A DNA stretch of 64,000 bases from an uncultured Myroides sp. (GCA_913777665.1 CAJYTF010000015.1:1-64000), one strand, 5' to 3'. Positions 43,249 to 51,991 are shown, counted from the stretch's first letter. The notes: a model not told the origin generated them from the letters alone. Translations and numbers: made by a program.

Positions 43249-43555
43249 GCTCGCTAATAATTTCAAGATCGGTACGGAACGTTAGCATTTTATCTGCAAA
43301 CAATTCCAAACCTTCGCTGCGTAATAATGGAGCGTGATTTTCTTTGTAATCTTCTAACGCTGCCTGATTTTCTGCAAAATACTGCACCGAATAGGTAACC
43401 CCGCCCATATCTTCATCAACCAAAACCTTTACCAAACGTGCCGATTTAAAACAACCGGTATTCAGCATGTCTTTAATGTGTTTGGTCTGCATCCAGTTAA
43501 GCCATTGTTCGTGAACAGACTCGTCTATATTTATGGTAACATTGTAAATAATCAT
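43241..43555 (-). CDS. DUF4286-family protein
   Basis: A 104-residue protein with the DUF4286 pattern, a ferredoxin-like fold: [38 protein letters not shown] and [20 protein letters not shown]. Function unknown. Its place upstream of rsmA is conserved in Flavobacteriia. The end overlaps the rsmA start by 8 nt. Confidence 0.9.
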   Translation of the reverse strand: MIIYNVTINIDESVHEQWLNWMQTKHIKDMLNTGCFKSARLVKVLVDEDMGGVTYSVQYFAENQAALEDYKENHAPLLRSEGLELFADKMLTFRTDLEIISEHE

Positions 43556-43581
43556 AATTTGTTGTGATTTATTTAAAAACC

Positions 43582-43663
43582 AATGTCATTTCAAGTGAAG
43601 CAAAGTGATTGTTCTGAAATCTTAAAGATTTTCTTTTCGCTCTGCTACATTCGAAATGACATT
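43582..43663. repeat. Palindromic intergenic element
   Basis: AATGTCATTTC at 43582-43592 and its exact complement GAAATGACATT at 43653-43663 bound an 82-nt imperfect palindrome whose arms extend inward (AGTGAAGC against GCTACATTC, with mismatches). It lies in the 131-nt gap between DUF4286 and serS. Elements with TGTCATTTCGAGTGAAGC-like ends occur widely in Flavobacteriia, from memory. Confidence 0.7.
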
Positions 43664-43686
43664 AAAGTTGTTATTTCTATTTAAAA

Positions 43687-44958
43687 TTAATTAATGATAT
43701 CGAATCCGCAGTAAGGTTTTAACACATCGGGTATTACGATACCTTCGGGTGTTTGGTAATTTTCTAAAATACCTGCCAGTACGCGGGGTAAAGCTAACGA
43801 TGAACCGTTTAAGGTATGTGCCAGCTGCGTTTTTCCGTCTTTACCTTTAAAGCGTAATTTTAAGCGGTTTGCCTGAAATGTTTCAAAACAAGAAACCGAT
43901 GAAATTTCCAACCAACGATCTTGTGCTGTTGAAAACACTTCGAAATCATACGTTAATGCCGATGTAAAGCCCATATCGCCACCACATAAACGCAAAATAC
44001 GGTAAGGTAATTTTAATTCGTTCAAAATTTCTTTTACGTGTTCTACCATTCCGTCTAAAGCCTCGTACGATTTTTCTGGATGTTCAATACGAACAATTTC
44101 AACTTTATCAAACTGGTGTAAGCGGTTTAATCCGCGAACGTGTGCACCGTACGATCCTGCTTCTCTGCGGAAACAAGGCGTGTAAGCGGTGTTGCAAATT
44201 GGTAGTTCGCTTTCGTTTAAAATAACATCGCGATAAAGGTTTGTAACAGGAACTTCGGCAGTTGGTATCAAATACAAATCATCTGCAACAGCATGATACA
44301 TTTGTCCCTCCTTATCAGGAAGCTGACCTGTTCCGTAACCAGATGCTTCGTTAATTAAATGCGGTACTTGTACTTCGTTGTAACCTGCTTCGGTATTTTT
44401 ATCTAAAAAATAACTGATTAGTGCACGTTGCAATTTGGCACCTTTTCCTTTATAAACCGGGAAACCTGCACCTGTAATTTTTGCACCTAATTCAAAATCA
44501 ATAATATCGTATTTTTTTGCCAATTCCCAATGTGGTAAAGAACCTTCTGCCAAAACAGGAATTTCGCCTTGTTCAAAAACCGTTAGGTTATCTTCAGGAG
44601 TCTTTCCTTCTGGAACAATAGCTGCAGGAGTATTCGGTATTTGATACAATTGGTTGGTAAGCTCGTCTGTAAAAGTATTTAAACGCTCTTTTAGATCGGC
44701 AGTTTTATCTTTAAGCTTTGCTGTTTTTTCTTTTAAGATTTCGGCTTTAGATTTTTCGCCGTTACGCATTAAATCACCAATTTCTTTGGATAGCTTGTTC
44801 GATTCTGCCAAGATGTTGTCTAATTCAACCTGTGTTGCTCTGCGTTGTTCATCTAAGTCTATAACTTTCTGAATCATTTCAGTAGCATCAAGATTTCTTT
44901 TTGCAAGGGCTTTTACCACTTGTTCCTGATTTTCTCTAATGTAAGCTATCTGTAACAT
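43687..44958 (-). CDS. serS: Serine--tRNA ligase
   Basis: Class II synthetase for serine. The protein, 423 residues from the ATG at 44958 (MLQIAYIRENQEQV), begins with the long coiled-coil arm that reads the tRNA variable arm (about residues 25-100). Class II motifs are TPCFRREAGSYG and the LRLCGGDMGFTSALTYDFEVF and NGSSLALPRVL segments. An upstream in-frame ATG adds eight residues and is less likely. The gene is monocistronic and divergent from the aminopeptidase gene. Confidence 0.96.
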   Translation of the reverse strand: MLQIAYIRENQEQVVKALAKRNLDATEMIQKVIDLDEQRRATQVELDNILAESNKLSKEIGDLMRNGEKSKAEILKEKTAKLKDKTADLKERLNTFTDELTNQLYQIPNTPAAIVPEGKTPEDNLTVFEQGEIPVLAEGSLPHWELAKKYDIIDFELGAKITGAGFPVYKGKGAKLQRALISYFLDKNTEAGYNEVQVPHLINEASGYGTGQLPDKEGQMYHAVADDLYLIPTAEVPVTNLYRDVILNESELPICNTAYTPCFRREAGSYGAHVRGLNRLHQFDKVEIVRIEHPEKSYEALDGMVEHVKEILNELKLPYRILRLCGGDMGFTSALTYDFEVFSTAQDRWLEISSVSCFETFQANRLKLRFKGKDGKTQLAHTLNGSSLALPRVLAGILENYQTPEGIVIPDVLKPYCGFDIIN

Positions 44959-45045
44959 AAATAAATAATTGTTAAACGGCAAATTTACAAAAATTCTTTG
45001 TGAATAGGTAACTATTGCGTTAATAATTCTTTGGTTTCAATGTGG

Positions 45046-45075
45046 TTGAACTTCAAAGAAATAATAGTATTTTTA
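45046..45075 (+). promoter_or_regulatory. Promoter of the M1 aminopeptidase gene
   Basis: TTG at 45046-45048, a 19-nt spacer and TATTTTTA at 45068-45075, one base from the TAnnTTTG consensus. The leader before the ATG at 45093 would be about 12 nt. Confidence 0.5.
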
Positions 45076-45092
45076 CGCAAATTAGTATCTTT

Positions 45093-47012
45093 ATGAAAAG
45101 AGCATTTTTTGTTCTGGCTTGCGGTTTGTTCACGCTGTCTTCGGTGGCGCAGATCTCGGCTAATACACAAGACGAATACCGTTTGTACGAAAAACAGGCG
45201 GCAGAAAAACGTTTGGCATTTAAACAGAATCCTAACACGTTTAACTACGATGTAAAACATCAGAAACTGGAACTGAATGTAGATCCATCTCAATACTATA
45301 TAAGTGGTACGGTTACCACGCAGTTTGTACCTAACCAGAATTTGCAGACCATTGTTTTCGATTTAAGCCATGAACTTACCGTTAGCGCGGTAACACAAGG
45401 TTCACAGTCGGCTACGTTTACGCAGGCAAATAACGAACTGGTAATACAGCTTCCGCAAACAGTAGTATCTGGTACGCAGGGCGAAGTAAAGATAACCTAT
45501 GCAGGCACACCGCCAAGTGACAACGAAGCTTTTACGCAGAGTTATCATAACAATACTCCGATAATTTGGACATTGTCTGAGCCTTTCGGAGCAAAAGATT
45601 GGTGGCCTTGCAAACAATCACTAAACGATAAGGTTGATGCTATTGATATCTACCTTACAGCTCCATCGGCAATGGTTTCAGTTGCTAACGGGGTAGAACA
45701 GTCACAGGTTACAAATCCCGACGGTACAAAAACGACCCATTTTAAACACAATTTCCCAATTCCGGCGTATTTAGTAGCCATTGCAGTTACCGATTATCAA
45801 ATTTATAATCAAACGGCGGGTACTGTGCCTAATACGTTTCCGGTGGTTAATTACCTGTATCCTGAAAATTATAATTCAAGCGTAAGTCAGCTGGCGGTTA
45901 CCTTGCCAATTATGGATGTTTTTGAAGGATTGTTTGGAACGTATCCGTATCATACCGAAAAATACGGTCATGCCGAATTTGGATGGGGTGGAGGAATGGA
46001 ACATACCACCGTTTCTTTTATGGGTGGATTTTCCCGCGGATTGATCGCTCACGAATTGGCACATCACTGGTTTGGAAACAAGGTTACGTGCGGAAGCTGG
46101 AAAGATATCTGGATTAACGAAGGCTTTGCAGAATACATGGCAGGTTTGGTTGTGGAACATTTAGACGGACAAAATCAGTTTGTGAATTGGAAAGGCGGAA
46201 AAATCAACAGTATTACATCGGCACCGGCAGGGAATGTTTACTTAACCGATGCACAGGCATTAGATTCTAACCGAATTTTCAGCAGCCGGTTAACGTATAA
46301 TAAAGGATCTATGGTGGTGCACATGTTGCGTTATGTTTTGGGTGATGAGGATTTTTACCAAGGAATGCGCAATTTCTTGAACGATCCGGCAATTGCCTAT
46401 AATTATGCCGTTACTACTCAGGTAAAACAACATTTGGAAGCCGCATCAGGCAAAGATCTTACCGAATTTTTTAACGATTGGATTTACGGAGAAGGATATC
46501 CTTCATACCAAGTAAATGCAGAAGTTTTGTCGGCAACGCAAACCAAAATCACGCTGTCGCAAACTTCATCTCATGCAGGCGTATCGTTTTTCGAAATGCC
46601 TGTTACTTTACGCTTGACAGGTGAGAACGGACAAACAGAAAGTGTAGTTTTACAGCACACACAGAACAATCAGCAGTTTGTTGTTGATACCAATGTGGGA
46701 ACGGTAAGCGGTATCGAAATAAATCCTTTTAACGATATTGTAAGTAAAGACAATCAGGTAACTTTTAAAGAAGTTTCAAACCCTGTGGCAGAAGAATTAA
46801 AAGTATTTCCAAACCCAACAGAAACAACTTTTCAGGTAGAAATCCCTCAAAAAATGAAAGTCGATGCCATGAATCTTTACAACGTAAGCGGAAAATTGGT
46901 AGCGCAGAACATTAGCAATCCGTATCCTTCAGAACAATTAGCAAGCGGTATGTACGTTCTGGAAATTAAAACAGCCGAGAAAACCTATCATAAAAAAATT
47001 ATAAAAAATTAA
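45093..47012 (+). CDS. Secreted M1-family aminopeptidase with T9SS sorting domain
   Basis: A 639-residue zinc aminopeptidase. The signal peptide MKRAFFVLACGLFTLSSVAQ fixes the start at 45093. The M1 N-terminal beta saddle is followed by the exopeptidase motif GGGMEH and the zinc motif HELAHHW with ligands His320, His324 and Glu343. The C-terminus is a T9SS type A sorting domain (FPNPTETTFQVEIPQ, YNVSGKLVAQ, KKIIKN). The peptidase should act at the cell surface or outside the cell. Confidence 0.94.
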   Translation: MKRAFFVLACGLFTLSSVAQISANTQDEYRLYEKQAAEKRLAFKQNPNTFNYDVKHQKLELNVDPSQYYISGTVTTQFVPNQNLQTIVFDLSHELTVSAVTQGSQSATFTQANNELVIQLPQTVVSGTQGEVKITYAGTPPSDNEAFTQSYHNNTPIIWTLSEPFGAKDWWPCKQSLNDKVDAIDIYLTAPSAMVSVANGVEQSQVTNPDGTKTTHFKHNFPIPAYLVAIAVTDYQIYNQTAGTVPNTFPVVNYLYPENYNSSVSQLAVTLPIMDVFEGLFGTYPYHTEKYGHAEFGWGGGMEHTTVSFMGGFSRGLIAHELAHHWFGNKVTCGSWKDIWINEGFAEYMAGLVVEHLDGQNQFVNWKGGKINSITSAPAGNVYLTDAQALDSNRIFSSRLTYNKGSMVVHMLRYVLGDEDFYQGMRNFLNDPAIAYNYAVTTQVKQHLEAASGKDLTEFFNDWIYGEGYPSYQVNAEVLSATQTKITLSQTSSHAGVSFFEMPVTLRLTGENGQTESVVLQHTQNNQQFVVDTNVGTVSGIEINPFNDIVSKDNQVTFKEVSNPVAEELKVFPNPTETTFQVEIPQKMKVDAMNLYNVSGKLVAQNISNPYPSEQLASGMYVLEIKTAEKTYHKKIIKN

Positions 47013-47088
47013 AATGAACCTGTTGTTTGCCAAATAGTAACCTTAAAATAGTACATTTGTGCAACACAAAATGAAAGTATTGTAATTA

Positions 47089-48432
47089 ATGGACATATTA
47101 GTTAAGTTATCGCAGTTTTTATTAAGTTTATCTTTATTAATTGTATTGCACGAGTTGGGGCACTTTATCCCCGCGAAATTATTTAAAACACGAGTAGAAA
47201 AGTTCTATCTTTTCTTCGATATAAAATTCTCATTATTCAAAAAGAAGATCGGCGAAACCGTTTACGGAATCGGTTGGTTGCCATTAGGCGGTTATGTGAA
47301 AATTGCCGGAATGATCGATGAAAGCATGGATACCGACCAATTGAAACAGGATCCACAACCGTGGGAATTCCGTTCAAAACCGGCATGGCAGCGTTTAATC
47401 ATCATGTTGGGCGGTGTAACCGTAAACTTTATACTGGCGTTTGTTATTTACATAGGTATGACGTGGTATTATGGTGATCGATTCGTAGCAAATGAAAGTT
47501 TAAAAGACGGTGTTTGGGTACTATCTGATGATTTAAAAAAAGCAGGAATGCAATCGGGAGATAAAATTGTATCTATTGATGGCGAAAAATTATTACGTTT
47601 TGATAAAGCACAGGCAAAAATGCTAACCGCTAAAGAATTGGTGGTGAACCGCAACGGTGTGGAGCAAGAAATTAAATTGCCTGTTGATTTTGTACAAGGA
47701 ATTATAGAAGACAAAGGCGGCAAACTAATTGTACCGCGTATGCCTTTTATTGTAGCCGGATTCGATGATGCTTCGCTTAACAAAGAGATGTTAAAAGAAC
47801 GTGATTTTATAGTATCGATAAACGGAACTACTATTACTTATTACGATCAAATGGAAGGCTTTTTAAAACCTTTTGCTAATCAAACGTTACCAGCTGTAAT
47901 TAAAAGAGATGATGTTGCGCAGAACGTAACATTAAAAGTTGATAAAAACGGAAAAATTGGTGTGGCACCTGCCATGATATCGAACAAAGATGCCGAAAAA
48001 TTAGGTTTGTTTGCTTTAACCACCAATCATCATAGTTTTATAGAGTCGATACCAATTGGTTTACAAACAGGTGTTGATCAGTTAGTAGGATACGGGAAAC
48101 AATTAAAAATGATTGTAAATCCTGATACGGGAGCTTACAAAGGCGTAGGCGGATTTAAAGCGATATTTGATGTTTTTCCGAATACTTGGAGTTGGGAAAT
48201 GTTTTGGAGCATCACCGCATTTTTATCGATTATGTTAGGGGTAATGAATTTATTGCCAATACCTGCGTTAGACGGTGGTCACGTATTGTTTTTATTATAC
48301 GAAATGATTTCGGGCAGAAAACCAAGCGATAAGTTCTTGGAATATGCACAAACAGTTGGTTTTGTTATACTTATTGCTTTATTGTTGTTCGCCAACGGAA
48401 ACGATATATTCAAAGCCTTAACAGGCAAGTAA
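47089..48432 (+). CDS. rseP: Site-2 protease RseP (M50)
   Basis: Intramembrane zinc protease that cuts anti-sigma factors and signal peptide remnants. The 447-residue protein has the HELGH motif in its first helix (21-25), a PDZ pair (about residues 135-300, with DDLKKAGMQSGDKIVSIDG), the third metal-ligand segment NLLPIPALDGGH and further C-terminal helices. Length is normal. It is alone here, with tRNA-Asn genes downstream. Confidence 0.95.
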   Translation: MDILVKLSQFLLSLSLLIVLHELGHFIPAKLFKTRVEKFYLFFDIKFSLFKKKIGETVYGIGWLPLGGYVKIAGMIDESMDTDQLKQDPQPWEFRSKPAWQRLIIMLGGVTVNFILAFVIYIGMTWYYGDRFVANESLKDGVWVLSDDLKKAGMQSGDKIVSIDGEKLLRFDKAQAKMLTAKELVVNRNGVEQEIKLPVDFVQGIIEDKGGKLIVPRMPFIVAGFDDASLNKEMLKERDFIVSINGTTITYYDQMEGFLKPFANQTLPAVIKRDDVAQNVTLKVDKNGKIGVAPAMISNKDAEKLGLFALTTNHHSFIESIPIGLQTGVDQLVGYGKQLKMIVNPDTGAYKGVGGFKAIFDVFPNTWSWEMFWSITAFLSIMLGVMNLLPIPALDGGHVLFLLYEMISGRKPSDKFLEYAQTVGFVILIALLLFANGNDIFKALTGK

Positions 48433-48461
48433 AAAAAATAACGATTTTTTAAAAAAGGTGT

Positions 48462-48491
48462 TTGCAAAAAGGAAAAATCGTTCTATATTTG
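48462..48491 (+). promoter_or_regulatory. Promoter of the tRNA-Asn pair
   Basis: TTG at 48462-48464, a 19-nt spacer and TATATTTG at 48484-48491 match both promoter boxes. It lies 24 nt before the first tRNA. Confidence 0.75.
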
Positions 48492-48515
48492 CATCGCAAT
48501 AAAGGTAACACACCT

Positions 48516-48589
48516 TCCTCCTTAGCTCAGTTGGTTAGAGCATCTGACTGTTAATCAGAGGGTCCTTGGTTCGAGCCCAAGAGGGGGAG
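48516..48589 (+). tRNA. tRNA-Asn (GTT), copy 1
   Basis: Acceptor stem TCCTCCT pairs with AGGGGGA (T1:A72 to T7:A66) with discriminator G. Anticodon stem TCTGA/TCAGA encloses CTGTTAA, anticodon GTT. T-loop is GGTTCGAGCC. CCA is not encoded. It is identical to the second copy. Confidence 0.97.
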
Positions 48590-48649
48590 CAAAGTTGCCA
48601 AAGCAACACCTTAATTTTATTGCAAAATAGAAAACTTAAAATTTAAGTT

Positions 48650-48723
48650 TCCTCCTTAGCTCAGTTGGTTAGAGCATCTGACTGTTAATCAGAGGGTCCT
48701 TGGTTCGAGCCCAAGAGGGGGAG
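48650..48723 (+). tRNA. tRNA-Asn (GTT), copy 2
   Basis: Identical 74-nt copy of the tRNA at 48516, 60 nt downstream, with an A/T-rich spacer. Both are likely made from one transcript starting at the shared promoter. Confidence 0.97.
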
Positions 48724-48733
48724 CAAAATATAC

Positions 48734-48765
48734 AAAGCTTTACAGAGATGTGAGGCTTTTTTTGT
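48734..48765 (+). terminator. Terminator after the tRNA-Asn pair
   Basis: AAGCTTTACA pairs with TGTGAGGCTT (with G-T pairs) around GAGA, followed by a T-run. Confidence 0.85.
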
Positions 48766-48853
48766 TTTTAGGATATGCTTCTTTTTAGGTTCGAGCACCT
48801 GCTTAAAAATGATGGGGCTTTAGTTAATTTTTACAAAAATACGAATAAAATAG

Positions 48854-48882
48854 AAAAAGCCCTACTTCTGTAAGGCTTTTTG
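48854..48882. terminator. Terminator of the CDGSH gene
   Basis: AAAAAGCC(C)TAC and GTAAGGCTTTTT form a stem with T-runs on both strands, just past the stop codon of the minus-strand gene at 48888. Confidence 0.85.
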
Positions 48883-48887
48883 TTTAT

Positions 48888-49112
48888 TTATACCTTTTTA
48901 GGCGGAAGGTCAAAAGCAACGGCATTGTGTTCAAAATGCCCTTTATGTGCCCCGTCGCAAAATGGTTTGTTTTTAGACAAACCACATCGGCAGATCGAAA
49001 GTACTGTTCTGCCTTGCAATCCGTAAGCGTTTCCATTTTTATCTACGATTTCGAAATCTCCTTCAATTTTTACCGATCCATTATCATTAATAGTAAGTTT
49101 TGTTGTTGACAT
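48888..49112 (-). CDS. CDGSH iron-sulfur protein
   Basis: A 74-residue protein with the complete [2Fe-2S] motif C-x-C-x2-S-x3-P-x-C-D-G-A-H: Cys41, Cys43, Cys52 and His56. CDGSH proteins carry a labile cluster bound by three Cys and one His, and act in redox or iron handling. Here the domain stands alone with a short N-terminal beta region. The gene is monocistronic. Confidence 0.95.
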   Translation of the reverse strand: MSTTKLTINDNGSVKIEGDFEIVDKNGNAYGLQGRTVLSICRCGLSKNKPFCDGAHKGHFEHNAVAFDLPPKKV

Positions 49113-49232
49113 AGTTGTATGGGTTATTAGTTTACCACAAAACTATGGATAATGTTGATGATTTTTACCCGCAGCACTCAATTTAGAAACGTTCCTTTTA
49201 AGAGTTCAAGGATCAATATTAATCAGATAAAA

Positions 49233-49688
49233 CTACCTCCGTTTTTTTATATTTCTAACCAAAGCATCTACCACGCCTAAAATAACTACTTCGTCATTTT
49301 CATTGATTATTACAGAATTAGTGTATTCTGGGTTTAATGCTACCAATTTAGAATTTATTTTATCGTATCGTTTTAAAGTGTATTCCGATGAATTGATCGA
49401 TACTACCACATCATCGCCGTGTTGAGGTTCGTAATCTGATCGTAAAATTAAAATATCGTTTTCCAGATAATCAGGATACATCGATAAACCTTTTACGCGG
49501 TTTACAAACGTAGATTCAACTTTGGAAAGATACAGCTCGTCTAAACTTATACGGTCGTTCAAAAAATCTTCTGCAGGCGACGGAAATCCGGCATTTACAC
49601 CCTCACGTAATTGCACGTAATGCTTCTTGCCATCGGTATTAATGGGTAAATATTCTAATTCGCTGCCAAATTTTATAAACTGTATCAT
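49233..49688 (-). CDS. umuD: UmuD-like SOS mutagenesis protein (S24 peptidase)
   Basis: A 151-residue LexA/UmuD-type self-cleaving protein. The catalytic dyad is Ser69 (KGLSMYPDY) and Lys106 (YTLKRY), 37 residues apart exactly as Ser60/Lys97 in E. coli UmuD. The likely cleavage site is Ala33-Gly34 (NAGFPSPAED), 36 residues before the Ser, again as in E. coli. The ATG at 49688 overlaps the umuC stop (ATGA); a longer frame inside umuC is rejected. The gene order umuC-umuD is the reverse of E. coli. Confidence 0.92.
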   Translation of the reverse strand: MIQFIKFGSELEYLPINTDGKKHYVQLREGVNAGFPSPAEDFLNDRISLDELYLSKVESTFVNRVKGLSMYPDYLENDILILRSDYEPQHGDDVVVSINSSEYTLKRYDKINSKLVALNPEYTNSVIINENDEVVILGVVDALVRNIKKRR

Positions 49689-50938
49689 TGTACTTCTAAA
49701 ATATCGTTCCATTTGGTGGTGTAGTTCGGACTTAAATGATCCTGACGCATTTTCCACGTTTTGTCTAATGCCTGCGACCCCAACTTTAATTTTTGTGTTC
49801 CGTATTTAGAATTCAATTTGTCCATGGTATCCATAATTTCACGATGTTTAAAAGGTTCTTCTTGGAACAAATTAAACTGTTTTTCGTTTTCCGGAGCAAT
49901 TCCACCCACAATAACTCCCGCTTTTTTGTAATGGAAACCGGTTTTAAAGATAATGTCTAATCCTTTTTTGGCGTATTTGGCAATTTCAATATCAGAATTG
50001 GTCGGGTACGGAATACTCACATTGATTGACCTTGAATATTGTTCCTGTTGCTCGTTAAACCTATTGGTATAAACAAAAACAGTTACCAATTGGCAGGTTA
50101 CCTTTTGTTTGCGCAGTTTGGCGGCACATGTTACGGCAAAAGTGGTAATGCGTTCTGCAAGATATTCCTTGTCGGTATAAGTGGTATCAAAAGATCGGGT
50201 GGTTGCGATATGCTTTTTCGATTGCAATTCTTCTAGTTCTAAAACCGAAATTCCTTCTAATTCTTTCTTTAATCGAAGTCCTACGACCGAAAACTGCTTT
50301 CTTACATATTCATCGGGAAGTTCTGTAAAATCAATAGCTTTGTGAACACCTTTGCTTTTTAGTTTTTTAGACATGCGCCTGCCAATTCCCCAAACATCTT
50401 CAATATTCAGCCATTGCAGTGCTTTTAGGCGTTTTTCGTCGGTATCTATCAAATAAACACCTTCTAACTGCGGAAATTTCTTAGCGATATGATTCGCTGC
50501 TTTTGCCAAAGCTTTAGTAGGAGCGATGCCTATACAAGTGGGAAGAAGTGTTTTTTGTAAAATCTCTTGGCGTATTTGTTTGCCACATTCATCAAGTGAT
50601 TGGGTAGAAAAATTATTGAAATGCAGAAAACATTCATCAATAGAATATACTTCAACTTCTGGCGTATAATTTTTAAGGATGCGATACACCCGGTTGCTCA
50701 TATCGCCATACAAAGCGTAATTCGATGAAAATACGTGAACGCCTAATTCCTTAAACTTGTTTTTGTATTCAAACGCAGCGGCAGCCATGGGAATGCCTAG
50801 TTTTTTAGCTTCGTTAGATCGCGAAATAACACAACCATCGTTATTACTTAAAACAACAATGGGCTGGTGGCGTAAGGTGGGCTTAAAAATCCGCTCGCAA
50901 CTTACATAAAAATTATTACAATCAACTAAAGCATACAT
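49685..50938 (-). CDS. umuC: Y-family DNA polymerase V subunit UmuC
   Basis: Error-prone translesion polymerase acting with UmuD. The 417-residue protein starts with the catalytic ALVDCNNFYVSCERIFKP, has VYSIDECFL with the second acidic pair, the IGIAPTKALAKAANH fingers and a C-terminal little-finger plus UmuC-specific tail. TAATTTTG (minus strand, about 10 nt before the ATG) is a possible -7 box, giving a very short leader. I see no clear SOS box. umuD follows with a 4-nt overlap. Confidence 0.96.
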   Translation of the reverse strand: MYALVDCNNFYVSCERIFKPTLRHQPIVVLSNNDGCVISRSNEAKKLGIPMAAAAFEYKNKFKELGVHVFSSNYALYGDMSNRVYRILKNYTPEVEVYSIDECFLHFNNFSTQSLDECGKQIRQEILQKTLLPTCIGIAPTKALAKAANHIAKKFPQLEGVYLIDTDEKRLKALQWLNIEDVWGIGRRMSKKLKSKGVHKAIDFTELPDEYVRKQFSVVGLRLKKELEGISVLELEELQSKKHIATTRSFDTTYTDKEYLAERITTFAVTCAAKLRKQKVTCQLVTVFVYTNRFNEQQEQYSRSINVSIPYPTNSDIEIAKYAKKGLDIIFKTGFHYKKAGVIVGGIAPENEKQFNLFQEEPFKHREIMDTMDKLNSKYGTQKLKLGSQALDKTWKMRQDHLSPNYTTKWNDILEVQ

Positions 50939-51033
50939 TTTACAAAATTATCAATTTATAAAACGCAATAAAGTTAAAAAGGTGTCGTTCTAAATTACGC
51001 AAAGTAAATCTGTGTAATAATAGGCGTAATGCT

Positions 51034-51041
51034 TATATTTG
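51034..51041 (+). promoter_or_regulatory. Probable -7 element of the outer-membrane protein gene
   Basis: TATATTTG matches TAnnTTTG; the upstream box is not clear. It gives a leader of about 70 nt. Confidence 0.45.
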
Positions 51042-51116
51042 CCGGCGTTAAAAGGTAGTCACAATACTTATTTAAGATTAGTGACACCAGTATAATCAAA
51101 AAAACAAATTTATTAA

Positions 51117-51641
51117 ATGAAAAAACTTTTAAGAAAAATCTGCATCTTATCTATGATGACAGGTTTTGGGTCTGTGTATGCCCAAGAAAATAATCAGGTT
51201 TATTTAGGATTGGGAATGGGATTAGATTACGGCGGTGTTGGTGCTAAAGTAGAATATCTTCCCGTAAAAAATGTTGGTATTTTTGCAGGATTGGGATTTA
51301 ACTTATTGTCTGTTGGCTGGAATGTAGGTGCTACCTATAAAATTATGTCCGATAAAAAAGTGTCGATTAATCCTATGGTTTTCTACGGATACAATGCAGT
51401 ATCTAAAGTTTCAGGAGCTCCTAATTATGATATGACATCGTACGGAGTAACATTCGGGGCGAATGTTGATATTAAAATGGGAAAACAAGGCAATAAGTTA
51501 AGCGCAGGAATTTTTGTACCCGTAAGATCAGAAAAATTTATGGATAACTACGATGCAATGAAAAATGATCCAAGAGTATTCTTAGAATCTAGCTTAATAC
51601 CGGTAGCAATTAGTGTAGGTTACAATTTTAAACTGAACTAA
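51117..51641 (+). CDS. Small outer-membrane beta-barrel protein
   Basis: A 174-residue protein with a signal peptide (up to about residue 22, GSVYAQ) and an even pattern of amphipathic strands (VYLGLGMGLDYGGVGAKVEYL, then NVGIFAGLGFNLLSVGWNVGA), ending VAISVGYNFKLN. It fits an eight-stranded barrel of the OmpA/porin-like type. Function unknown. A strong terminator follows. Confidence 0.8.
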   Translation: MKKLLRKICILSMMTGFGSVYAQENNQVYLGLGMGLDYGGVGAKVEYLPVKNVGIFAGLGFNLLSVGWNVGATYKIMSDKKVSINPMVFYGYNAVSKVSGAPNYDMTSYGVTFGANVDIKMGKQGNKLSAGIFVPVRSEKFMDNYDAMKNDPRVFLESSLIPVAISVGYNFKLN

Positions 51642-51671
51642 CGAGAAGGATTTCAAGTTATAATGAAAGAA

Positions 51672-51707
51672 AAAAGAGGTTGCGGTAAAAACCAGCAACC
51701 TCTTTTA
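51672..51707 (+). terminator. Terminator of the outer-membrane protein gene
   Basis: AAAAGAGGTTGC and GCAACCTCTTTT pair around GGTAAAAACCA, 30 nt past the stop codon. Confidence 0.9.
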
Positions 51708-51805
51708 TTAACCAAAAAAAACACTTATGAAGTCACAAATGTAGAAACTATTACCAGTAAAAAACTTAATGTAGATTAATAAATTTGATTTTGGTGTAAT
51801 TTTTT

Positions 51806-51856
51806 TTGATAATTAATCTCTATCAATAAAACCCATTAATTGGCATAAATTTTGCA
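51806..51856 (+). promoter_or_regulatory. Sigma-54-like promoter with upstream inverted repeat
   Basis: TGGCATAAATTTTGCA at 51841-51856 matches the sigma-54 consensus, with the invariant GG and GC ten bases apart. About 15 nt upstream TTGATA-N9-TATCAA (51807-51827) is an inverted repeat, a possible activator site although closer than usual for a sigma-54 enhancer. Transcription would start near 51867. Confidence 0.6.
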
Positions 51857-51866
51857 AGATATATTG

Positions 51867-51991
51867 CCGAGAATGAACCGTAATCTTTATAATATATAGA
51901 GATTTTCTTGTTAATAAATTAGGTGTTGACTTAAAAAATGAGTGCGGTTATCGTAATTCAGGCGGGTGTAAAAACCCGCTTTTATTTTTAA
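51867..51991 (+). ncRNA. Candidate sigma-54-dependent small RNA
   Basis: Between the sigma-54-like promoter and a clean terminator (GCGGGT-GTAAAA-ACCCGC followed by TTTTATTTTT, 51962-51989) lies about 120 nt with no credible gene. The two short ORFs present are of 8 and 17 codons, and the longer runs through the terminator stem. Promoter and terminator in this spacing are the usual signs of an sRNA. It is a prediction from sequence only. Confidence 0.4.
51962..51990 (+). terminator. Terminator of the candidate sRNA
   Basis: GCGGGT and ACCCGC pair around GTAAAA and run into TTTTATTTTT. It is 53 nt before the next gene. Confidence 0.88.

Noticed and set aside
48516..48723. Possible CRISPR-like repeat
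   Set aside because: The repeated 74-mer is simply two identical tRNA-Asn genes. There is no array of short spacers anywhere in the window.
49689..49757. 23-residue N-terminal extension of UmuD
   Set aside because: It lies inside umuC in another frame. The ATG overlapping the umuC stop gives the expected UmuD length and cleavage spacing.
51938..51991. 17-codon ORF MSAVIVIQAGVKTRFYF
   Set aside because: It runs across the terminator stem and T-run of the candidate sRNA, so translation is unlikely.
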